From Axinella damicornis (Eukaryota; Porifera; Demospongiae; Axinellida; Axinellidae), in the NCBI GenBank assembly GCA_963931865.1, contig OZ007509.1, positions 509,978 through 573,977 of the forward strand: a stretch of DNA of 64,000 bases, in the 5' to 3' direction. Positions 44,692 to 56,236 of this stretch are shown in pieces (position 1 is the first letter of the stretch; each line of letters starts with the position of its first letter). The position numbers were made by a program, and so were the translations under genes. The notes beneath the pieces are model-generated. The model was given only the letters and a program-made list of their open reading frames with translations. It did not search any database and was not told where the DNA came from.

Positions 44692-45666
44692 GGTAGGGAG
44701 CACGGCATCGGCGAAATCGCGCAATTTTGCTCATGAATAATTAATGAGATGACGTCACTCGCATACGGCTATTTAGAGTTATTCATCTGTTTACGTTTTC
44801 CCATGGCGGCAACCGGAATAAACAAGGGGGGCTTCTCTCTTTGATGCGGCTAGCGGCCCTTTCAAGTTTCAAATCGGCACTCTGATGTGGCCGTGCGGTA
44901 CTTTGAAGATTTGTTTGAACACCTTTTTTTTTTTTTTTCAAGTTTTTTTAAGTAAAGAGCTATTCTGGCTTATTGAATGTAGCGATGGGCTATCTGAGTG
45001 TGAATAGCTAGGTGGAGTGAGCAGGAATGTTTGTGGGTCTGCTGAAGTGGCCGAAGAACAGCCTGGAAAGTGAACAGCCTCCGACAGCTCCCTGGCCAAG
45101 GTACTCTAGAGAGTTGACTTTCGGCATTACAGGCCCCGCCCATTTTCGTGTTAGGGCGAATTTGGCTGGTTTAGTAGCTGGACTGGGCTGGTGAGAGGGA
45201 GTAGATGTGTGGCCAAAACTCTGTAACCGAGAGGTGAACGTGGAAAAGCATCCCTAGTTTTGCAGGGGGTAGGTTGACCTTTTGAAGAGAGCCCTTGGCT
45301 TGAGTCGGTTTTAGTCGGTGTGCGTGGAATTTTTTTTGAAAGCCTAGGGTAGCCAAACCTCTGTTTTTGAGGGTGGCAGTGAGTTTTGGGCTGTAGCCTG
45401 CAAGTGAGGAGAGCAGGTGGTAAATCCATCCATAGTTTTTGGGCCTGTTTTGTGTGTGTATTGATGATGGGGTCAGAGTGTGGGTGGGGCCTTGGAGAGG
45501 GTCCAAATTTTCAGTTTCGTAGAGGGCCTTAAAATTGAGTTTTAGGGCATTTTCAAGCAGAGGGAGCAGTTTGATGCAAAGTATTGCTGAAACTTGTGTA
45601 CGCTTTGATGCTGCCCATTTATCCATCAACTTGGTTTCGGAGATCGCGGTACCCATGTTTACTACC
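44692..45666. mobile_element. 975-bp insertion bounded by TTAA, with a 161-aa ORF
   Basis: TTAA occurs at both edges (44688-44691 and 45667-45670) with short inverted ends GGTAG and CTACC. It lies in locus E just below the FN3-1 donor. A minus ORF of 161 codons (45656-45171, starting MGTAISETKLMDKWAAS) begins ten bases from the right end; I recognise no domain in it. TTAA duplication suggests a piggyBac- or Kolobok-type element. Contains one TGACGTCA. Confidence 0.55.
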
Positions 45667-46854
45667 TTAACACATAGAACAATCGTGCACTGTACACTTT
45701 ACCTCCAAAAAGTACTTGTACTTGGTTGCTGCACAGTGCACCAAGTGAGGCTACTCCAGTAACCACCACTCTGATGTAGTAGGTTGTACCACACTGGAGA
45801 CCAGTCTGAATGACCTCAGTCTCTGATGTATTGGTAGTTGTGTAGGATCTCACTACACTCCAACTCCTGAACTCCACTGTGACAGATGCCACACACTCAG
45901 GTGGTACTGTTGTGCTCCAGGTCACTCTAGCACCAGGAGTTGAACCATCCTCCCTCACAGCACTCACAGTAACAGTACACTCTGAATAGTCAGCAGCTAC
46001 ATGCATGATAGTGAATGTGGTTGCTGTAATATATCTGGATATCTGTCCTGTGATGGTGCTAGCTGTTGTGATTGCTGAAAGAGTGACTCATAAGAGTATG
46101 AAATGGAAGTGACAATAGGTAATGGGGTTGACATGGAGGTGGTGGCTGTACATGTACTAGGAAACATGAATTAAGTTACCTGTCAGACTGCAAGTCTGAC
46201 CTCCAGCTAGTGTCAACCAATAGCTGCAGAGCACCATGACAGTGAGGCCCATTGACACACAACACTGTATGTATTGTGACTGCATTGGTCACTGCACTAT
46301 AGCAGGACTTTGCTAGGCTAGGACTACTTAGCTACACTGTTAAGATCGTCTGATGCAGTATACAGAATAACTATGGAATAGCTATATACAGCATATGAAG
46401 CAAAAGTGAAACTGTCTGTTAATGGGACACTTATTTATTTTGCCCCACACATCAACATGGTCGTTTACTTAAACAAATGCAACCCATTGACAGTTTCCCA
46501 TATCCAGGGTAGGCTTGGAGATTGGGAATTAGAGACTCCATGCAACCGTCAGCATCTACACACTTCAATCTGCTATACAGTATATCTAGCCGAACAAAGA
46601 CTGGCTGGCTGGGCTTGACTACTACGTATACGTCAATAGTGCATAGTAGGTAGGAGTAGTCAAACTCTGCCAGAGTTTGTGACCGAAATGCTTAATCACA
46701 CAATTAATGTTTCGTCCTGAGTAGGTCTTCCTCAATGCAAGGTGTATGGAGTGGTCATTACACAAACATCTTTACTGAGTTTAGAGTGATAGCTACAACT
46801 ATATTGTGCATGAGTGCTAGGAATACTTGTTTCTGGGTGTGACATTGGAGACTG

Positions 46855-49800
46855 TCACTGAGCATGAGGGAGTTCATAAATGTGGGTCTCCTCCCTCTCA
46901 CCACTCTCAATCCTTCCATAGGCTGAGCACTCCATAGGGATCTCCGTGGTCTTAGGTGTGGCCCTATACACATGATATACAAAATCATGATGATCATACA
47001 TCATAATTATTCGTTCCTAGGCTCTTCTCCTAGCTGGAAATGTCCACATCATTCACACGACAAGCTTGCCATTGCTGAGTACACACTGCCTGTATATTTG
47101 TGACCACAATCTATTTACCTCTGTAACTGGTTCTTTATCTTTAACCCATTCCCAGCCATTATAAATAAGGAAAAAAGAAAAAATCATACTACTTTTGCTT
47201 GGGTGCCTGTAATCTGTAAACGCACCACGTGTTATATATCAGGGGATGCCCTAGAATCTAAGCTATTTGATGTGTAATCCAAAGTATAGATACCGTACAT
47301 AGTATTTCTAGTATAATATTATGCGTTATAGCAACTATGACTCCAGTAGGGTGGGTCACATTGACCCCCCATGGCTGGGAATGGGTTTTAACTTAATATT
47401 GACCTGCATGCAATAGGGAAAGAACATTATTCACTGGCAACACTGGTAATAGCTTTCATTGTGCCGACTTTACCTCTGCTGGTACCAGATGATGGTAGAC
47501 TCCACAATGACTACTGCCAGAAGGACCAGCACTGCTGCAATGGCAACTCCCGCCACCACTGGCCAAGCAGCTGTGTACCGGTTGGCTGCGACATCTCCTA
47601 GGAAGTGACATTGTGTTCACAGCACTACAACTTGTGTGCTAAATTAGCAACTTCCATATGTAGTCTTGTTCCAGACCAGTCATATCTGGGACTATGCATG
47701 CAAGATAAATCTTACCAGGTACAGATGTATTAGCAGGATTGCTGAATGGTCCAGCCACCCCATTAGGTGAAACAGCTGCCACTCGGAATGTGTACACAAC
47801 AATGTTTGGAGTGAGGCCTGAAATAGTTTGAGCTATACCATCAGTTGTTGCATTCTGCATGACACTGCCACACATGGAACAATACTGCACAAGGTAGTGG
47901 GTGACTGCTCCACTTCCATTGAAGCACTGAACCTCACTCCAGGAGACCGTCACGGTGGTGGAGTTCACTGGACTGACCACAACCAATCGTGGAGCTCCTG
48001 AGTGTGTTACAGTACATGATATGTGAGTTCAGATACAGAGTGAGTAACGAATGGATGTCAATTTTGTTTACCTCCCAGTGAGATGGTTTCACTGAATGGG
48101 CCAGTTCCATTGGTGTTCACTGCTGCCACTTGGAAAGCATACTCAGTGTTTGGAGTAAGACCATCAATGATGCTTCCTGTTGTCACCACTGACTTGGTCT
48201 GCTGCTCATCTCTGTCAGGACCACAGGTTGCATAGTAACGCACAACATTGCCAGTGATTGGTCCATTTTGCTGATCACAAGGTACCTCTCTCCAGTTTAG
48301 GGATACTTCAGTGGATTGTACAAATGTGGCCTCCACCGATTGTGGAGCTCCTGAGAGGACTGATTATGTGTGCAAAATGGTGTTGATTTGGTTAACATTA
48401 TTTTATTGTTGTGTATACATACATACTTACGTATACCTGCTGTGAAGGTCATTGCATACACTGGACCACTTGAGACTCTACCTCCTCCAAACCCAGTCTG
48501 GTTGACAGTGAAAGTGTAGTTGATGCCTTCTTGGAGTTTATCAAATGTGTAGTCAGTACGGTTGGTATCCAGACTGCCCTCATCAACATACGTCCCACAT
48601 GTCCCCCTGTAGTGTATATGGTACTGCTGTGTGTCACAGGGAGCCACCCATGTCAAATACACTGAGGTAGGAGACAGCACAGCTGCTGAGAGAAACTGTG
48701 GACCTGCAGTCATAGACATCACTCCGTTAGCTGCTATATAAACACAGACATCCAGGACTCTAGCATATACCTTGTAGTGGAAGTAGCACTGTCATTGCTG
48801 CACTCTCCCTCCTGTGCTCTCCAGCAGTGGCCACCACAGTGATGGTGTAGCGTGTGTTGCACTGGAGGCCAGTGAGGATGGTCTCAGTTGCTGCTGGGTC
48901 CCTGAGCTGCAGGGAGGACTCACCACCTCCCTCAGGATGGTAGGTCACACTGGTGGTGCTGAAGCAGCTGGGAGCTGGACCTGAACTAGTCCACTGCCAT
49001 GCTACCCTGACACTTGAGGCATTCATGACCTGAACAGTGACCTCAGTGGGAGTGGGAGGGGCTGGAGGGATACAGAGCGAAGTATTGTACTATGTGGTTT
49101 TTAAAGTGTCTGATAACTGCTTTAATGTACCTCTTGCTGGTAGAGAAACCACTTTGGTTAGACTCCTTGTACCAGTCCAACCACCACTGGCATAAACACT
49201 GATGGTGTACTGTGTGTTGCACGGGAGGTTGGACAAGGTGGCACTGGTTTCTGTTTCATTGTCCACTGTGTACATCATCAGAGAGCCTCCCTCAGATTGG
49301 TAGTCAACTCTAACACTGTCAAGACACATGAGCAGACCCTGACGTGACCACTCCCACGACACTCTGATACTTGTGTTGTCTGCAGTGGTTTTAGCTGTAA
49401 CTCTGATTGGGGCTGTGAAATGGTATAACACCCATCAAGTAACTAGAGGTGTTCATAGAACACATACTCTGCACGGAATGTCTGCAAGATAGAGTGCAGC
49501 TACAATCGCCAGGGCATCTCTCTATCTGCATTATCAGTACATACTTTTTTTTTGGGGGGGGGGGGGGGGGGGGGGGGGGGGCAAGGTGTGGGAGTAACCG
49601 ACTGCCGTACACAACAACTTTATGATCATGTTGAAATCTCGCGACATAGACCCAAAAAGCTTTGTAAAGGACTTAAACAACAGCAAATAACGAAAGCTGC
49701 TCTAAGTATAAGCAGGAGCTTATGAGCGGCGAAGCCGCGAAGGAGCGTGTAACTCCGGGTCCATCCAAATCCTAATTACTTACGTATTTCCGTTTTGGAA

Positions 49801-52800
49801 ACGAAGAAGAAGGCGTCTCCAAACGGTGAGGGGTCCCGGGATCTTCAAATCTACCACGTTTTTGTGGCAAATCGCTTTCACTGTCACCCGTTCGCTTGGC
49901 CATTTCACTGCGGCTAGGTCAAAGGCGCTCAACTGAGCGAGTGTCAAACTTTTCACATCGCTACCACAGAACACGTGGGTTTTTATGTCGTCATTATGAC
50001 GCTAGATTGAAGAACAGGTTTCCATATTTGGAAGTTCGCTAGCTAATAATTTGGATTTCGACGGCACTCGGGCGTATGCGGTAGTTGTACGCTCCTTCGC
50101 GGCTTCGCCGCTCATAAGCTCCTGGTATAAGTCAAGGTGCTCCGTTTCACTGTTATTTTGGCTATTTTCATAACTATTCATAACATTGGCTCTTCACTAC
50201 AAACATACAGACATAGCTACAGACAGACATGGCTCACCCCAATAACACTAATTACAGCAGTTCAACTGCATATACAATTATGGACATACCTTTTAACATG
50301 AGTGGCACTGTCCTTGCTACACTCTCTCTGCTTCCAGCAGTGGCCACCACAGTGATGGTGTAGCGTGTGTTGCACTGGAGGCCATGGACAGTGAGGATGG
50401 TCTCAGTTGCTGCTGGGTCCCTGAGCTGCAGGGAGGAATCACCACCTCCCTCAGGATGGTAGGTCACACGGGTGGTGTTGAAGCAGCTGGGAGCTGAACC
50501 TGAACTAGTCCACTGCCATGCTACCCTGACACTTGAGGCATTCACGACCTGAACAGTGACCTCAGTGGGAGTGGGAGGGGCTGGAGGTGATAAGATACAA
50601 GTGATGTAAGTATTACAATTACCTCTTGCTGGTAGAGACACTACTGTGGCAAAGACTCCTGCTACCAGTCCTACCACCCCGGGCATAAACACTGATGGTG
50701 TACTGTGTGTTGAACCTGTATACTAAATTAAGTATCTATCAGCTGCCATATACAGTAACAATACCTCTTGCTGGTAGAGACACCACTGTGGTGAGACTCC
50801 TTTCACTAGTCCTACGACCCTCAGCAACAACACTGATGGTGTACTGTGTGTTGCACGGGAGGTTGGACAAGGTGGCACTGGTTGCTGTTGCACTGTCCAC
50901 TGTGTACATCATCAGAGAGCCCCCCTCAGGTTGGTAGTCAACTCTAACACTGTCAAGACACATGAGCAGACCCTGAACTGACCACTCCCACGACACTCTG
51001 ATACTTGTGTTGTCTGCAGTGGCTTCAGCTCTCACTCTGACTGTGGCTGGTATATCTGCATGTGATATACACAATTATTGCCATCAAGATAAAAGCGCAT
51101 GCACATCATCATTGATACATGTGTATAGCTAAGTATACATGGCAGTAATTTTACCTCCAATAAGTAATAATTGTACTTGGTTGCTGTTCACTGGACAAAG
51201 TGAGGCTACTCCAGTAACCACCACTCTGATGTAGTAGGTTGTAGCACACTGGAGACCAGTCTGAATGACCTCAGTCTCTGATGTATTGGTAGTTGTGTAG
51301 GATCTCACTACACTCCCACTGCTACTAGTTCTGAACTCCACTGTGACAGATGCCACACACTCAGGTGGTACTGTTGTGCTCCAGGTCACTCTAGCACCAG
51401 GAGTTGGGCCATCCTCCCTCACAGCACTCACAGTAGGAAGACGCAGTGAAAAGTCAGCAGCTGCATGGATGGTGAATGTGGGGTTGCCATATAATATAGG
51501 AATGTTACACTGAAACATGTGCAGTGAAAATTAAAAAACTCTATGCATGATGATAAATGCATGTAGTTGTCATAATAAAAAATATCACTCAGCGTATAAT
51601 ATCTTTGTAGTATCATGAGTGCACACGTTAAGTTAACTCTTGCTCAGATTATAGCAATGTAACTATTAAGTGAACTGACACAACTGATACAGCTTCTTAT
51701 ACACAAGACATGGAAGGTTCTAGGAGGAAAATGATCTAAGCAATAGAACTAATAAAGTGGTAGAGTACATCCTAATACTGAATACAAACATATGAGATCA
51801 AATGTACACAACTCAACAGGTGGTGTAACCACTAGAGGAAATTAGGTGCCACCATAAAATATAACATACTACAATTTTCATACTGCAATGAAAAGTGAGA
51901 GAAAGCGGCCAGAAAAGTGGGTTGTCATGGGCATGTGAATTTGAATGGCTACATGCCATAGTCCCACAACAGTATTAAACCAGTAGTAATGGTTAGGCCT
52001 TGACAAATTATGCTAGCATAATTTTGAGAATAATAGGTACTCAAGAGCATAAGGGAATTATGCTGGAATAATAGGCATAAATATCCAGACCTATGAGAAT
52101 AATAGGCTACAATTACCCAATACTGTCAGTACTAAATTTACAGCATGCTTGCTCAGACTCGCTGGAGTGCAGGCCTATCTCGCAAAGCCACACCCTCACA
52201 CTAAACATTAGCATGCAAACTGATTCTATATCTTATACTGGTTCAGCCATCCTCTGCAGCTGTAGAGCGAATGTTCTCCATCTTGCAAGACTCCTATATC
52301 AACAACAGTCATCGCTAGAGAAATAATTATGCTCCTGTACAATGTATATGCTGCAGTACAAGAACGCTGTTAGTGTTGACAATTAAATTATGCTAGCATA
52401 ATTTTGAGAATAATAGGACAACTTCAAAGCATAATAGGCATTAATGCTGAGAATAAGGGAACAGAATAATAGGGCAGAAAAAAAGCATAATTTGTCAAGG
52501 CCTAGTAATGGTCACAGAAAGTGCACTGAGTGCAAGTGCTATGCGTCAAATATTGGTATCGAGCCCGAGGACCGCAGTTCTAAGGGTGAGTGCCAATAAT
52601 ATGACGTAATAGCCCGCACACTTATGCAATAACGCATGACAACGATGGTGCCAATATACTTGCATTGTGGTCAGTAGCTATATTATCATAGCAGTAGCTA
52701 CCTTTGAACTTGTAGGATATCATGCAACAAACACATGAAGTTACCTGAGAGAGAGCAAGTCTGTCCTCCAGCTAGTACCATCCAGTAGCTGCAGAGTACC

Positions 52801-52802
52801 AT
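46855..52802 (-). CDS. FN3-domain transmembrane receptor, locus F (eight FN3)
   Basis: Exons: signal 52802-52745 (MVLCSYWMVLAGGQTCSLS; short); FN3-1 51460-51155; FN3-2 51055-50765; FN3-3 50580-50290; FN3-2b 49412-49131; FN3-3b 49061-48771; FN3-4 48703-48437; FN3-5 48350-48072; FN3-6 47997-47716; TM 47597-47474; tail 46950-46855. All FN3 exons are in frame and phase 1. The order repeats domains 2 and 3 as in B, but FN3-3 is complete here. A remnant of another FN3-2 lies at 50715-50623. The paralogous signal exon in E starts five codons earlier with ATG; here that codon is CTG, so the predicted signal peptide is short. The TM exon is type 1. The tail reads TTEIPMECSAYGRIESG, then ETHIYELPHAQ-stop. 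Introns hold three MITEs or insertions. Likely functional. Confidence 0.72.
47145..47392. mobile_element. MITE, ~248 bp, TTAA target duplication
   Basis: CCCATTCCCAGCCAT at the left and ATGGCTGGGAATGGG at the right (47371-47385), with TTAA at 47141-47144 and 47393-47396. The homologous introns of loci A and C read CATCTTTAATATTGAG without it, giving an empty site. TTAA is typical of piggyBac-type elements. Confidence 0.7.
49552..49581 (+). repeat. Poly-G tract of ~28 bases
   Basis: T run followed by G run within the FN3-3/FN3-2b intron of locus F. Confidence 0.8.
49713..50124. mobile_element. MITE, 412 bp, 36-bp perfect inverted ends
   Basis: Both ends start CAGGAGCTTATGAGCGGCGA and continue AGCCGCGAAGGAGCGT in inverted orientation. 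GTATAAG is repeated at 49706-49712 and 50125-50131. No transposase. It sits in an intron of locus F. The 7-bp duplication does not identify the superfamily. Confidence 0.85.
51994..52504. mobile_element. hAT-like MITE, 511 bp, 8-bp target duplication
   Basis: Ends TAGGCCTTGACAAATTATGC and GCATAATTTGTCAAGGCCTA, with GTAATGGT on both sides (51986-51993 and 52505-52512). Internal copies of TTATGCTAGCATAATTTTGA and AATAATAGG. The 8-bp duplication and end sequence fit the hAT superfamily. It lies between the signal exon and FN3-1 of locus F. Confidence 0.88.
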
Positions 52803-52819
52803 GGCAGTGAGGCCCAGTG

Positions 52820-54060
52820 GTGTACAGCACTGTATACGTGGTGACTGCATTGTTTACTGCACTCTGCACTATACTAGGACTTAGCTCCTGTTGCTAGCGT
52901 TCCTATACTTATACCGTACAGAGAGAGATGTTCTGAAGCACTTCAGCTGATTAGCAACAGTCAGTGTCAGCTACAGTGTGACTACTACATCGATATCATG
53001 TGAATTACATGGTAGCAAAGTTACACCCACCAACTGAACGTAGTACGTTCAGTAACTGTGAGAGACTTTAATTACCCATGTATTAGCTATGTGCACTCTC
53101 AAACCTATTAGTACAGTGTGGTTATTACTAATGAGGTTTCAGGATTTGGGTTGATGTTGTCTCAAATTGGTTTATTTTGGCACATTTGTAAACTATGATG
53201 TGGGCTTATTGCTGACATTATATTGTTGTTTAATGTAGCTATTCACCAATTTTGAGACAAACAGCATCCCATTAAAGGAACAAAAGTACAATAATGTGTA
53301 AGAGGCATGCATGTAGTGGAGGCCAGGGTGAAGATATTGGCTGGCTAGGGAGACAAATTCTTGGAAATTGGGCATGGGATGGGGTGTGGAGATGTAACAG
53401 CTTGTCACCATGAGAACACAGCAGAAGCTTCCCAGCATCACTTCTGCAACTAGCCTTTTTATAAGTGTGTAGAAAGAGCCATAAAATGTATGCACGTGAA
53501 TCTGGATCTTGTATATTGTGTACCCGAATCTGGATCTTATAATTATGTACCCATACATGTAGTCCCATACCAAATCTCAAGACCCTTTCCACATGCGTAT
53601 GTATAGCAAGGCTATAGAATAGAACCAACACTCCATGCATTAGCTACCATTGAAGTAATAAAATAATGTCAGTCCTTGCGGATCAAAACCCTATAGCTAC
53701 TGCCTCTGTGAATTAACTGAGCGGTCCAACACAAAGCAGTGTGTAATTTAAGTCATTGTGTATAATTATACGGAATGCAACCAACTCAGGCTTTTGCTGA
53801 ATGAGTTCTGTAATGATCACCACCATTCAAACGGTTAGCTATTTATTGCTTAGAAACTCTTGCTGCTAAACGTTCACATAGTTGCCATGCATTTCGTACA
53901 TAGTAGAGTTTGTGTTGATTGTGCTTACAGTAATTCACATTCCTATAGGGGGTTGTAATAGGAAGACTATAGCAAGACTATAGCAAGACTATAGGAAGAC
54001 ATGGATTGGTATGGGAGTTTGTGTATGCATTATACCCACTTTGATCAGTAGCTACAGCTA
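52820..54060. other. Intergenic DNA upstream of locus F
   Basis: No gene or conserved receptor exon seen. Around 53968-54000 a short GCAAGACTATA repeat occurs. Reading frames at 53193-53640 overlap each other and look random. Confidence 0.45.
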
Positions 54061-54071
54061 CAGTACATGGG

Positions 54072-54576
54072 TTTATTCCCATTTGGTCAATTCCCATTTG
54101 GTCAATTCGTCAAATTCACTTCGTCAATTCCCACTTTGACAACTTCTCACTTTGTCAATTCCCACTTCGTCAACATGGAATTGACAAAGTGAGAAGTTGA
54201 CAAAGTGGGAATTGACAAAGTGGGAAAATCTATACTAATACTTGAAATGGTATGCAAACCAAGTGTGGATAGTAGCTATAACAACATGGGCTGTGAGACT
54301 TTATTCTCAATCAATGTATGCTAGTACACACCTGCAGAGCTCATGCACATCATATAATTGTACCAACCCACTCCTCAGGCGGACTGTATACTACATGTAC
54401 TGGGTGTCTTCTCATTTGGTCAATTCCCATTTGGTCAATTCCCACTTCGTCAATTTCACTTGTCAATTCCCACTTTGTCAACTTCTCACTTTGTCAATTC
54501 CCACTTCGTCAACATTGACCAAGTGGGAATTGACAAAGTGAGAAATTGACAAAGTGGGAATTGACAAAGTAGGAAT
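54072..54576. repeat. Duplicated fold-back made of TTGACAAAGTGGGAA words
   Basis: Two blocks (54072-54226 and 54410-54576). Each has several TTCCCACTTTGTCAA-type words followed by the reverse complement words, so each block folds on itself. The ~185 bp between blocks is unrelated. Outer copies read CCCATTTGGTCAATT, a diverged form. Confidence 0.8.
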
Positions 54577-55019
54577 CTATACTAAATACTGCATAGCAAG
54601 GGTGCATAGTATGACAAACATGGGTTGTGAGGCTCCGGGCTCAATTACCAGGCATGTGCATTGACTGAAGCTCAGGGAGGAATCCCCAGGAAGTGGGTGA
54701 GCGATTCCAGTGAGGCTAGGGAAGTTAGCAGAGTGGGAGATCTCGATCTACTTCTCTGAGCTCAAGCAACAAATGACCAGTACACTCCCTCAGTTGGATG
54801 ATCTTCTCAGCTATGTTGAAAACCCCTAGCTGGCTAGATGGTGGGCAGTTTTCTCCTGCAATGTAGAGTTCTTGAGCTTGATGCGAGCAGAACAATGATG
54901 AATCACTTGGAGGGATGTAACAGCAAGTTTAAATCAATCATTAGTGGGCGATATCCCAACAGCTAGCTACTGACTGCCACATGATGCAACTGCATGAGGA
55001 GTGGGTTGCATAATAATTA

Positions 55020-55608
55020 CCGTATGGCCGGAAAATTTGGCGGGGAATTTAATTTGGCGGTTTGGCGGATTATGAACGCACCGCCAAATTAAATTCCGCC
55101 AATATTTTGTCATGACATGATTGGGCGGGGTCTCGTAGCGAAGCTCGAGCTAGCTCTCGCGCAAGCACTCATAATACTATAGTACCTCTGTCTCTGATCT
55201 GCCAGAAATAGCGAGCAGGCAGCTGGCCGGCCAGAAATAGCGAGCAAACAGCCCATATACTGTCTTCCTGGGTACATGGCCGACGATGGCGCTCCTTCGC
55301 ATCACTGCTACTGCGTACCACTCGCACGGCATTTCCTCTCCTACACTCGCATCCCAGAGGTTTTCTTAGACATGGTACCTTGAACACAGCTCTCCACCGC
55401 AAACTTGGACTCCATCGCAGCCTACTGACACAAGATCTCACGTAAACCACCGAGCGCTCCGCGGCCACGCGGCCGTGCGGTTAGTATGACGTCATTCTCG
55501 CTCTGCAAATTTCCAAATCCGCCAAATTTTAATCCGCCAAATACAATTCACAGCCTTTTAGAGCCAATCCGCCAAATTTAATTCCCGCCAAATTTTCCGG
55601 CCATACGG
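55020..55608. mobile_element. MITE, 589 bp, TA target duplication
   Basis: Inverted ends CCGTATGGCCGGAAAATTTG (then GCGGGGAATTTAATTTGGCGG) and the complement ending CCGGCCATACGG, with TA on both sides. Internal GGCGGATT motifs repeat. The 99-codon ORF inside shows no recognisable domain. Confidence 0.85.
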
Positions 55609-55924
55609 TATGTAATTCTTGATGTCACCCTCTGATGTGTGCAATCATCAGGTGGGAACACTAGACCGCGATTTCAGAATCATCTTTTACTCTTGAATGT
55701 GTTGTGGAACCACATACTGTTATCCTTGCAGTTGAACCACCCTGGTCGACGACTCCATATGCTGAACACTCCGCCACAGGGATCCCAGTGGTCCTGCATG
55801 ATGTCATGATGATGGCAGTGTTTCATTGTGCTCTGACTACGCTATAAGCTCACCTTCGAGAGTGTTCAGTCTGTAAAGAGTGCACACTGCAATTGTGTCA
55901 TTTCAGTTTACTGTTTACTGTTTA

Positions 55925-56021
55925 GGTAGCATTATACCTTTACCGTTAGGGTACCTTATAACTGTCGGGTCCCTTTAACCGTCGGGGACCAGACAGTTAA
56001 CGGTAAAGGTATAATGCTACC
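55925..56021. mobile_element. Fold-back element, 97 bp, TTA target duplication
   Basis: GGTAGCATTATACCTTTACC-GTTA and TAAC-GGTAAAGGTATAATGCTACC form 24-bp inverted arms, with TTA on each side. A 3-bp TTA duplication suits PIF/Harbinger-type MITEs. Confidence 0.7.
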
Positions 56022-56174
56022 TTAACGCCTTGGAATATATATGCCGTATATGCAGCCATTTTGGTTCGCACCTAGCTACTTATCACCCACCCCGTACGGG
56101 GTTGGTGTCAGAACCTGTTTTATATGGGCAGTCTTCCAGACTATTCCGCTGTGCACAAATAGTCTGGTACCGAG

Positions 56175-56177
<3 letters not shown>

Positions 56178-56226
<49 letters not shown>

Positions 56227-56236
56227 ACACACACAG
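56178..56236 (+). repeat. Poly-C tract followed by (CA)n
   Basis: About 33 C residues then about a dozen CA units, in an intron position of relic G. Confidence 0.85.

Larger units (their letters stand above)
42374..46252 (-). pseudogene. FN3 receptor locus E, degenerate
   Basis: Signal exon 46252-46180 (MGLTVMVLCSYWLTLAGGQT) and FN3-1 45996-45703 look sound. FN3-2 to FN3-4 are gone apart from splice-end remnants at 44640-44690, next to an inserted element. FN3-5 (44568-44281) has a 4-bp insertion (TAGC/GCTA near 44505) that creates a stop. FN3-6 (44216-43930) is 287 nt and frameshifted. The stalk exon is short (43879-43859, ATPMCP). The TM exon 43458-43107 keeps its frame and has eleven or so STDPGATR-type stalk repeats before GLLAGVAVCVIVLVLAV. 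The microexon 42714-42694 and tail 42509-42374 (SAYGVV, HVYEEIEKWEEAHIYELP) are intact. The body is therefore dead while the 3' cassette is preserved. Confidence 0.75.

Noticed and set aside
53193..53640. Two overlapping minus ORFs of 122-126 codons
   Set aside because: Different frames over the same DNA, no signal, domain or paralogue support.
54242..54549. Overlapping ORFs in all three plus frames
   Set aside because: All come from the TTGACAAAGTGGGAA fold-back repeat.
55169..55468. 99-codon ORF in the 589-bp MITE
   Set aside because: No domain, no splice-linked partner, and it lies within a non-autonomous element.
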